Shown here piece by piece: positions 22,845 through 34,400 of a stretch of DNA of 64,000 nucleotides. Position 1 is the first letter of the stretch; every line of letters begins with the position of its first letter. A program made the position numbers and the translations under genes. Source of the DNA: Mesostigma viride (lineage: Eukaryota > Streptophyta > Mesostigmatophyceae > Mesostigmatales > Mesostigmataceae); NCBI GenBank assembly GCA_009746045.1, contig RPFO01000296.1, forward strand, positions 1,357,775-1,421,774. The letters are read 5' to 3'. The notes beneath the pieces are model-generated. The model searched no databases. It was not told the origin of the DNA and saw only the letters and a program-made list of their open reading frames with translations.

Positions 22845-23339
22845 CTGTACTGAGGACTTATGCTCACGTAACGCTGATATGATTAATTAAGTGGCAAGGC
22901 AATTGATTAATTAATTTATTTATTTATTTATCTGGGGGGGAGGGAAATACTCTGCAAAGAGTGATGGCAGAAGGTCTTGTTCGACATAACCCCGGGTCTG
23001 TGGGGACGTACGACTTAAGACACGCGTAAAGAAACATGGTAAACGCAGCGCGACTTCAGACAGCCATGGGTTCTGCAAACCTGTAACTACTAGACTGTAG
23101 ATAGGTATGCCGCGTTCTGGTGCAACACTTTTCAGTATCTCTACACTGTGTTCTGTGATCGACACAGCTAGAATTGCGTATAATTAATTTAAGGGGGGGG
23201 GGGGGGCGGTGCAACCCCCTGCTACTTATAGATAGGCTGACTCAATACGGTTGGGAACCATTGTGCCACTAGTTAGGCCGTTCTACATCCATCCCCGTGC
23301 ACTCATCCCACCCTACTCATGGAGTTTTTAGTTATGCCC
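22845..23339. other. Unassigned DNA between LINE copies
   Basis: AT-rich patches (TTAATTAATTTATTTATT), a 14-base G run near 23193-23206 and no coding signal. Confidence 0.35.
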
Positions 23340-24185
23340 ACTTGCCGCAGTTAAATTAAATTAAATTATAACATATGACCGTCGGGAGATCAGGTAGCAC
23401 ATATTCCTTGCTGGATGGATGGAGGTGGGCGAAGCCGCGAAATCGAACTAAGCTAACTCTTTGCTAATTTCTAATCTAGAAACCCCCTAACTACTCTACT
23501 CATACTCAGCAAAGCGCCCCTTCCTCTTGGAGGGGGGTGGCTTGCCCACAGGGGCTGGTGTGTGAGCCTGGACAATCGTCTGCCACCTCTTCTTGTTCTG
23601 CATGGCAGTCCAAGCAAAGAGAGAGGGAGCGAATGCGGTTTTCATGCAAACGGGGCTGGGACTACGAGGTTGGCCAGCAACATCGATCTGGGTGTAGTTC
23701 ATGGCAGGTTTACCTAGCTTTCTGGGAATGTCCTTGGGGCCAGGCCATGTCAGGATGTGCCGCCCTGGTTGGCCAAGCCGCTGGGGGCCGGCCAGACCAA
23801 GGGCGGTGTCTACCTGACTGGTACGAGCAAGATGGCCTACGAATGCTATCCTATGCTGCCTAATCTCGTCCGAAATGCGAGGCATACCCTGATACAAAGA
23901 CTCTAATGACCTATGCTTGGAAACCCCTACATTCAAGACCTGTCGGAGCATCCTGTAAACCGTGCCATCCAGCAGGGCGGCCAGTGTGTCCGTGAGCGTC
24001 CATGCCTCGTCGCCATGCGTGAGCACCGGGAGAACCAGGACCTTGAAGAGCATTCGCTTCAGCATGCGGTGCTCGCCCAGGTCCTTCGAGTGCCAGTAGG
24101 TTTTGAGCGAACGCAGCTAAGCCCAGGCCAGGCCGGTGCGGATGTCCACATCGTCGGCAGTGATGTTGCCGCAGTTATGTGTAAT
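23340..24185 (-). pseudogene. LINE reverse transcriptase fragment (C-terminal)
   Basis: On the - strand an open frame (24065-23496) encodes VLVLPVLTHGDEAWTLT, then IAFVGHLARTSQVDTALGL, the thumb and C-terminal part of the RT family seen at 5640-6650. The 3' end (low coordinates) has the shared tail with GCAAGGAATATGTG in reverse complement and TTTAATTTAATTTAA. The copy is 5'-truncated within the RT. Confidence 0.75.
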
Positions 24186-24189
24186 TAAT

Positions 24190-25479
24190 TAATTAATCAA
24201 ATTATGGATTAGTAAAGCTGGAGCGTAGAGATGGACATGCAGAAATACTTACAATTAATGTGTGCCTGAATGACAACCCTTCTTGGACACATGGCGGTCC
24301 AACATCGTGATATGGCCGTCTCCCTTCAAATGAAGCATTTGGGTGCCAGCACTGGAAACATCCAGTAGCCAGATGGCCAACTTCAAACAGATTTCCGGTA
24401 TAGATCAGGAAAGCCTGGGCGGGGCCAGTGGCTTCTTCATATGGTTTCTTTTGCCAAGTCCTTCAATCGAAATTTCAACAGTGAGTTTTGGCAATCTGAA
24501 CTCAACCCCTGGGAGTCACCCTCGCAAAGCGTGGGGTCCATCATTGGCCATGGATGCCGTTACGTGATGGAATGGCAACCGCAGCTCCAATCTGCCTGGC
24601 TCGCACAGCTATCCCTGGAAGCATTCCCCATGGGGTCTTGCGGGAGTACCTGCCAGCCATGTGGACAAGGCAAAGGCAATGCAAAGGAGCATGCCAGGCA
24701 ACGTCAGTGCAGAGGGCAAGCCAAGAATACCTAAAGGGCGATGCAAAGGACAGGGAGAGGCAAGGACAGGGCACCAGGCATGGGGCACCCATCTGCAGAC
24801 AGCCCGCACTTAGGCACGCAGATTACCAGCATTTGCAAGCAGCGGACTGCTGCAAGTGAAGAGAAGTTGTTTGCTAGTAGGAAATGGGATTTCTGCAACT
24901 GCATCCACCAGGCAGGTACACGTTTAGTTTGTGGAGCTGTTCTGAAAAGTGGCACTGCTTGCAGCCCTCATGTGTCCTCGGTTTCATCTCCACCGCACTT
25001 ACGATTTATGCTCACGTGACGCAGTCTTCGTGTTCATTCATTCGTCCTCAGTTGTACACACTGTTCGCGCGGATGCTGGCGCAGCAACGCCGGCCACACT
25101 AGCCACGCCCTCAACTAATTTACTATCCTCATCAGTTGAACTCGCCTGCTCCGCCTTCGGTGTCCTCGGCGTCTGTGCAAAATCTTCACACAGATGAGTG
25201 GTGGGACAATGCTTATCACTCATTCTAACATGCCTTACAATCACTTACGACAAGCAATATTATGCTTTAGATGTCCTCGGTGTCCCTGCAAACTCTTGAC
25301 ACAGATGAGAGGCGGATGAGGGGCGGAGTAACGTTTATCGCTCATTCCTACAAGTATTAAGACCACTTACTCTGCTTTAGGTTGCCCTTGGTGACCAAGC
25401 GGACCGTCTTCATGATGCGGCATGCATGCACTTTGCAATCATTATTGCTATCATCGTCGCAAAACTCACTTTCTCCCCC
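24190..25479. other. Unassigned DNA downstream of LPXD
   Basis: No gene is recognised. 24650-24800 is purine-rich with many GGCAA/GGACA words. About 25150-25260 and 25265-25375 form a diverged tandem pair sharing GTCCTCGG[C/T]GTC and CACAGATGAG. These seem to be degraded copies of the LPXD gene end. Confidence 0.4.
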
Positions 25480-28400
25480 TCAAGCATCTTCGGTGTCCAT
25501 CCGGACCGTCTTCATGATGCGGTCCGCCTCCCTGGCCAGCTTCCGCATCGACAGCAGCTCCATCTTCCACTCGCGCGCGGGCATCTGCGAGGGAGGAGAG
25601 CCGGGGTGCATTACAGAGGTTAAGGTGCAGCAGAGGAGGAATGGCAGGGAAGGGAGGGCAAATAGGAATGGCGTAGAAGGGAGGGATCATAGGAATCATA
25701 GGGATCATAGGAATGTTACTAATTAATAGGAATGGCGTAGAAGGGAGGGATCATAGGAATGGCATAGAAGGGAGAGATAGTGATCATGAGTTACAGGAGG
25801 CAGAATTCCCGCGCCGGCATACGCGGCGGAGGGAGGTCCGCAGAGAAAAGAGCTATAGAAGTGGCTTTTGGCTTTTGTATGTGGAAGAGAAGCAGGAGAG
25901 GGGGCTATAGCTGGGGCACTATACATGATACAGAGAGCATGGAGCGAAAGCGGCAGAGGAAAGAGGTTTAGGGGGAGAAGATGCGACATTGCATTGCATT
26001 GCATTGAATTGCATTGCATTAAATTATAACATGACTCCGTTGGGAGATCATGTAGCACATATTCCTTGCTGGGTGGATGGAGGGGCCGGAGCCGTGGAAC
26101 CGAACTAAGCTTACTCTAATATCTAGTCTAGAAAAACCCTAACTACTCTACTCAGCAAAACGCCCCTTCCGCTTGGGGGGAGGGGGCTTGCCCACAGGGG
26201 CTGGCGTGCTTGCCTGGACAATCTTCTGCCACCTCTTCTTGTTTTGCATAGCAGTCCAAGCAAGAGAGAGGGAGTGAATGCGGTGTTCAAACTGAGCTGG
26301 GACCTCTAGGTCGGCCAGCAACATCTGTGTGTAGTTCATGGCAGGTTTAACCCAGCTTTCTAGGAATGTCCTTGCGGCCAGGCCATGTCAGGATGTGCCG
26401 CCCTGGTTGGCCAAGCCGCTGGGGGCCGGCCAGACCAAGGGCGGTATCTACCTGACTGGTGCGAGCAAGATGGCCTACAAATGCTATCCTACGCTGCCTA
26501 ATCTCGTCCGAAATGCGAGGCATACCCTGATACAAAGACTCTAATGACCTATGCTTGGAAAACCCTACATGCAGGACCTGTCGAAGCGTCCTGTAAACCG
26601 TGCCGTCCAGCTTGGCGGCCAGTGTGTCCGTGAGTGTCCACGCCTCGGCGCCATACGTGAGCACCGTGAGGACGAGGACCTTGAAGAGCATTCGCTTCAG
26701 CATGCGGTGCTCGCCCAGGTCCCTCGAGTGCCAGTAGGTTTTGAGCGAACGCAGCTAAGCCCAGGCCAGGCCGATGCGGATGTCCACATCGTCGTCGGTG
26801 TCGGGGAGCATGATCCCCAGCAGTTTGAAGCGATCACGGAACGGGACCTCCGTCCCGCCAAGCAGCCGGGGCCTCAGCGGGGCGCTGGTAGCCCCAATCA
26901 CCATCGCCTCAGTTTTGACACTAATCTCCAGCCCCACCGCCCGCGCCTCTAAGCCTAGACAGTCCAGCCAGGTCTGAATGTGCTCGGGGCGCCCGATGAG
27001 GGTGGTATCATCCGCATCAGCGACATTGCATGGGAGGGGGTTACTGAGGCCAAGTATGACGGCGGAGGGAAGCCCGCGGAGGGAAGGGGACGAGTGGGGA
27101 ACGAGAAGGGCAGCGTGGAGGAAGGGCAGGAGAGGGGGCTATAGGCGGGGCCTCAGGTAGGGCGGAGGCCAGCACGAAGGGAAGGCGGCAGAGGAATGAG
27201 GTTTAGGGGGAGGAGTGGAGGAATGGTGTGGAGGGGAGAGCAAGATAATGTGCAGGATCAGGATTAGACTCCTGGAAGATAACGCAAGACTCGCTGCGGG
27301 GAGATCTCTACAGTCGCCCTCGGAAGCCGAGCTCAAGCGCGGCTCGCCTCATCCAACAGTGGGTGGGAGGGTGGGAACTGACCGCAAGGATTTCAACACC
27401 ACCATCAAGTCAAGCTTATTATGTATCCCGGATTCCACCACAAATCAAGCTGGATCAACCCGATAGATATTATTTTACCTTGATAGATATTATTTTACCT
27501 TGATAGATATTATTTTACCTTGATAGATATTATTTTACCTTGATAGATATTATTTTACCTTGATAGATATTATTTTACCTTGATAGATATTATTTTACCT
27601 TGATAGATATTATTTTACCTTGATAGATATTATTTTACCACGACTCACCGCGGGGAACCCGCCGTAGTCTCCAGGCTCGGTGATGTCCTTGGTGACGCCC
27701 GACGTGGCGGCCACGCGCACCTTGGAGCAGACATCCACGTGATCCGCGACGCCCGACTTGCCACCCATGACGACATAATCGCCCAGGCTAGTGGTGGTGG
27801 TGTTTTGGGGGGGGGGGGGGTACAGGGGCAGAATAAATATTTCCGAGGTCGTGTGTGTGGGCAGTATGTTTTTTGGGGGGGGCAGGAGGGGCAGGGGCAG
27901 CTTAGAGATATTCATGGCAGCAGGTCACAGACGCTTTTTTATCCGCAGATGGAAACAAATAAATTAGAAAATACAATACATCATATACACGGGTTTCATC
28001 AGGAGCGGTGCCCAGTATGGGGGTTTAGGGTTTAGGGTAATACAATACATCATATGCACGGGTTTCATCAGAAGCGGTGCCCAGTATGGGGGTCTTGCCC
28101 ATAACACTTCACCGGTTTCTTGCAAAGGCGGGTAGCACCAAAAGGGTTGGTTACCCCTGTAAGGATCTTACCACCGGTTTAAATACCACGACGTGCCCCC
28201 CCTTCAAGAAGGCAGACGAATCCACCATTACAAAAGATGCCAGACAGCAGGGAATATGCAGACCCGAACCATTAAGTAGCATGCACCTCGAAATCCAGCA
28301 AATCATCCCACACATGCACGCTTGCCAGCTGGCACGGCACCGTGCCAAGGTGGGCTAGCACACAAGGGGTGTATGTATGTACATGCGTCTATATGTACAT

Positions 28401-31400
28401 ACGTGTATATGTACATACGTGTATATGTCACAGGAGAATTATGATATGTGTATGTCCTGTACAGTATATGTCACGGGGGAGCTGCTCGACCCACACAGTA
28501 CATCCACGCACCCAGCTCTCGTAGCACTATATCTAGCACTCTACCTCCTAGCATTATATCTATCACTTTATGTCGTAGAGCTATATCTAGTGGACCACTG
28601 GCAGACTCTGTTACTACGTTTTGCTCTCGCCTGTCACGGCATACTTCAGCCCTGGGCTGACGGGAGCACATGCACAAAGCAGCGAAGCCCACCAATAACA
28701 AGGATCTAAGCAAAACAGTCGCCCCAAGCCCCAGGCCGCATCCTCCCCCCTCGGACCCTTTCCCCTCCCCCCCGTCTCCCCCCCTCCACACCCCACCACT
28801 ACCCACGTGACTGATCCTCCTCCCCCCTTCCCCCCCCCCCCCCCCCCAAAACTACTCACGTGACCGATCCTCCCCCCTCCTTTTCCCCCCCCTACTCACG
28901 TGACGGATCCGGCGATGCCCACTTGTCCACATAGGATGCAGCAGCGGCCGGTGACGACGTTGTGGCCGATCTGGGGTGGGGCGTTGCATTGTTTTAGGGA
29001 AGAAATGATCGTAGCATGAATGAATGCTGTGCATACGCCGGCATAACGGTGACGACGTTGTGGCCGATCTGGGGTGGGGCGTTCAATCATGTTAGGTGGG
29101 AAAAAAGAGTTAGTTTGAACAAATGATGTGCATAAACGTGTGTGATGGTGACCACATTCTGGCCAGTACAGGGTGTCGTGGGGCACAGAAGGGGCAAGTA
29201 AGTGGTCTTACATATGCATGATTGCGGTATACATGTACAGCATATACCAGTAGCATATATAGTATGCCATGTATATTGTATGTATAACACCATGGCATGA
29301 TGCATTCCGGTGAGAAAGCTCTGGGACCTAGGCTGTGTCACCCCATGAGGGTAAGTTAGGGTGCAAAAAGGTGAAGGAGCCGATGAGGAAAGAAAGGTGG
29401 CTAAGGTAGGGTGAATGAATGCTAAGTACAGGAACCGCCATGGCAAAGTCGCAGCTTTTTGCGGCTGATCTGGCATGGCAGAGTTACTTAAAAAGAGGAC
29501 AGGGTTTGACACTCTATGAGAAAAAGGTGGGTGGAATGTTCAGTGGACATCAGCAGCCGAGTGATGCAAGTAAACGTGAGTGGTCAAAGGCTGGACGAAT
29601 TGTTGCCGATAATATCAAGCATTGTAGAGACTTGCCTGAAGCCTGTTTCGGAGAGCCGCCCACATGTAGCTTGTCACCACGATCAAGGCCCCACCCACCT
29701 GCACCCGACTATCGCTTTAACAACCCACCCACCTTCACCCGACTATCGCTTTAAGAACCCACCAACCTGCACCCGACTATCGCTTTAACAACCCACCAAC
29801 CTGCACCCGACTATCGCTTTAACAACCCACCAACCTGCACCCGACTATCGCTTTAACAACCCACCAACCTGCACCCGACTATCGCTTTAACAACCCACCA
29901 ACCTTCACCCGACTATCGCTTTAACAACCCACCCACCTGCACCCGACTATCGCTTTAACAACCCACCAACCTGCACCCGACTATCGCTTTAACAACCCAC
30001 CAACCTGCACCCGACTATCGCTTTAACAACCCACCCACCTGCACCCGACTATCGCTTTAACAACCCACCAACCTTCACCCGACTATCGCTTTAACAACCC
30101 ACCAACCTGCACCCGACTATCGCCGTAACAACCCACCAACCTGCACCCGACTATCGCTTTAACAACCCACCCACCTGCACCCGACTATCGCTTTAACAAC
30201 CCACCAACCTGCACCCGACTATCGCTTTAACAACCCACCCACCTGCACCCGACTATCGCTTTAACAACCCACCAACCTTCACCCGACTATCGCTTTAACA
30301 ACCCACCAACCTGCACCCGACTATCGCTTCAACAACCCACCCACCTGCCCCCGACTATCGCTTTAACAACCCACCAACCTGCACCCGACTATCGCTTTAA
30401 CAACCCACCAACCTGCACCCGACTATCGCTTTAACAACCCACCAACCTGCACCCGACTATCGCTTTAACCACCCACCAACCTGCACCCGACTATCGCTTT
30501 AACAACCCACCAACCTGCACCCGACTATCGCTTCAACAACCCACCCACCTGCCCCCGACTATCGCTTTAACAACCCACCCACCTTCACCCGACTATCGCT
30601 TTAAGAACCCACCAACCTGCACCCGACTATCGCTTTAACAACCCACCCACCTGCACCCGACTATCGCTTTAACAACCCACCAACCTGCACCCGACTATCG
30701 CTTTAACAACCCACCAACCTGCACCCGACTATCGCTTTAACAACCCACCAACCTGCACCCGACTATCGCTTTAACAACCCACCCACCTGCACCCGACTAT
30801 CGCTTTAACAACCCACCAACCTTCACCCGACTATCGCTTTAACAACCCACCAACCTGCACCCGACTATCGCCGTAACAACCCACCAACCTGCACCCGACT
30901 ATCGCTTTAACAACCCACCCACCTGCACCCGACTATCGCTTTAACAACCCACCAACCTGCACCCGACTATCGCTTTAACAACCCACCAACCTGCACCCGA
31001 CTATCGCTTTAACAACCCACCAACCTGCACCCGACTATCGCTTTAACAACCCACCAACCTGCACCCGACTATCGCTTCAACAACCCACCCACCTGCCCCC
31101 GACTATCGCTTTAACAACCCACCAACCTGCACCCGACTATCGCTTTAACAACCCACCCACCTGCACCCGACTATCGCTTTAACAACCCACCAACCTGCAC
31201 CCGACTATCGCTTTAACAACCCACCAACCTGCACCCGACTATCGCTTTAACAACCCACCCACCTGCACCCGACTATCGCTTTAACAACCCACCAACCTTC
31301 ACCCGACTATCGCTTTAACAACCCACCAACCTGCACCCGACTATCGCCGTAACAACCCACCAACCTGCACCCGACTATCGCTTTAACAACCCACCCACCT

Positions 31401-34400
31401 GCACCCGACTATCGCTTTAACAACCCACCAACCTGCACCCGACTATCGCTTTAACAACCCACCCACCTGCACCCGACTATCGCTTTAACAACCCACCAAC
31501 CTTCACCCGACTATCGCTTTAACAACCCACCAACCTGCACCCGACTATCGCTTCAACAACCCACCCACCTGCCCCCGACTATCGCTTTAACAACCCACCA
31601 ACCTGCACCCGACTATCGCTTTAACAACCCACCAACCTGCACCCGACTATCGCTTTAACAACCCACCAACCTGCACCCGACTATCGCTTTAACCACCCAC
31701 CAACCTGCACCCGACTATCGCTTTAACAACCCACCAACCTGCACCCGACTATCGCTTCAACAACCCACCCACCTGCCCCCGACTATCGCTTTAACAACCC
31801 ACCCACCTTCACCCGACTATCGCTTTAAGAACCCACCAACCTGCACCCGACTATCGCTTTAACAACCCACCCACCTGCACCCGACTATCGCTTTAACAAC
31901 CCACCAACCTGCACCCGACTATCGCTTTAACAACCCACCAACCTGCACCCGACTATCGCTTTAACAACCCACCAACCTGCACCCGACTATCGCTTTAACA
32001 ACCCACCCACCTGCACCCGACTATCGCTTTAACAACCCACCAACCTTCACCCGACTATCGCTTTAACAACCCACCAACCTGCACCCGACTATCGCCGTAA
32101 CAACCCACCAACCTGCACCCGACTATCGCTTTAACAACCCACCCACCTGCACCCGACTATCGCTTTAACAACCCACCAACCTGCACCCGACTATCGCTTT
32201 AACAACCCACCAACCTGCACCCGACTATCGCTTTAACAACCCACCAACCTGCACCCGACTATCGCTTTAACAACCCACCAACCTGCACCCGACTATCGCT
32301 TCAACAACCCACCCACCTGCCCCCGACTATCGCTTTAACAACCCACCAACCTGCACCCGACTATCGCTTTAACAACCCACCAACCTGCACCCGACTATCG
32401 CTTTAACCACCCACCAACCTGCACCCGACTATCGCTTTAACAACCCACCCACCTGCCCCCAGTATCCCCAGTATTCACATTGAACCGCCCACCTGCACCA
32501 GGTTGTCGCATTAACCACCACGCACCCACCTGCACCAGGTTGTCGCATTAACCACCACGCACCCACCTGCACCAGGTTGTCGCATTAACCACCACGCACC
32601 CACCTGCACCAGGTTGTCGATCTTGGTGTGCTCGCCAATCACTGTGTCCCGCCAGCTGCATCAAGGCAGACAGGGGAAGAAGAAAGAGAGAGCGAGAAAG
32701 AGAGAGCGAGAGGGGAGGGGGGGGGGGAGAAGAGAGTCAGCGGGGGGGGTGCTCAGAGATGGATGGGGATGCACGGTTGTCCCGTCAGAAAAACTGCACA
32801 CTGCTAGCGACACGACACACTGCCAGCAGCAGAGAGAGGTTTCGAGGGAGAAAAAGTGTGGCGGGCGTTGGGGAGGTGGGGAAGGACGGGACAGAGTAGT
32901 ATACTAAATATGCTGTCTTAAGTAGGGGACACAGTAGTATACTAAATATGTTGAAGTAGGGGACAGAGTTGTATACTAAATATGCTGTCTTTAGTAGGGG
33001 ACAGAGTAGTATACTAAATATGCTGTCTTTAGTAGGGGACAGAGTAGTATACTAAATATGCTGTCTTTAGTAGGGGACAGAGTAGTCTACTAAATATGCT
33101 GTCTTTAGTAGGGGACAGAGTAGTATACTAAATATGCTGTCTTTAGTAGGGGACAGAGTAGTCTACTAAATATGCTGTCTTTAGTAGGGGACAGAGTAGT
33201 ATACTAAATATGCTGTCTTTAGTAGGGGACAGAGTAGTATACTAAATATGCTGTCTTTAGTAGGGGACACAGTAGTATACTAAATATGTTGAAGTAGGGG
33301 ACAGAGTTGTATACTAAATATGCTGTCTTTAGTAGGGGACAGAGTAGTCTACTAAATATGCTGTCTTTAGTAGGGGACAGAGTAGTATACTAAATATGCT
33401 GTCTTTAGTAGGGGACACAGTAGTATACTAAATATGCTGTCTTTAGTAGGGGACACAGTAGTATACTAAATATGCTGTCTTTAGTAGGGGACACAGTAGT
33501 ATACTAAATATGCTGTCTTTAGTAGGGGACAGAGTAGTATACTAAATATGCTGTCTTTAGTAGGGGACAGAGTAGTATACTAAATATGCTGTCTTTCTTC
33601 TGATTTGATGCGTAAGGCCCTTGTAGCATCCTGAATCGACCCGAAGTGAGAACGAGATGTGCGAGGGAGGGGCGTGGTGTGTGGAAATCAAAATCAAAAT
33701 AATGTCCACCAAGTCTCATGCACACACACGCGCAAGCACAGGCATGCCGCGGTCTGTGCATACCCTGTACAGTGTCATTCTATGCCCTTCACTGATCATC
33801 GTTCGCTTTGTTCTCAAGCCGTGCACCTGCCACGGCCAATGCAGGAGTTGTCACTATAGCAGCATACCCTCGATCGCTACTGTTTGCCCGTAGTCATCAA
33901 GCAAGCGCACGCACCTGCCCCGGTCAATGCAGGAGTTGGCGCCCACCTCCACGTGGTCCTTCACCACCACGCTCAGCTCCTGTGAACATGATCGAAGCAG
34001 GAGCAGCCGAACAAGTCCAGTAGGGGTCAGCCCGCACATGGCGCGTTCAACTAGATGTGAACGACACAATTGAACCACCTCCACGTGGTCCTTTATCCCT
34101 ACGCTCAGCTCCTGTGAACGCACAAGGGGGATCAATCAATCAAGCGCACTGACTTAACTAGAGCGCCAAGCACGATTTGTGAATTAATTTATTTCCTACC
34201 CTCACTACGTTAGAATGCCCAGCAACGTAACGAGGGAAACTATTGCGAAAAGAACAGTACAAAAAAAAGTTTTCCGTGAAAAAGCAGAAAAACTCGTGAG
34301 GAAATGTGGGCGCTGGGGATGGTCTGATGATGACCGATGAGCCTGCTTGCACTGGTGAGATCAGACAGAGTGGCCAGATGTCTGATGACAATTTTTGGGA

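Noticed and set aside
24343..25244. Short frames downstream of LPXD
   Set aside because: No conserved motif, no splice-consistent extension, and part is duplicated non-coding sequence.
29692..33597. CRISPR-like arrays
   Set aside because: 34-, 37- and 38-bp units are contiguous tandem repeats with no unique spacers, in eukaryotic introns.
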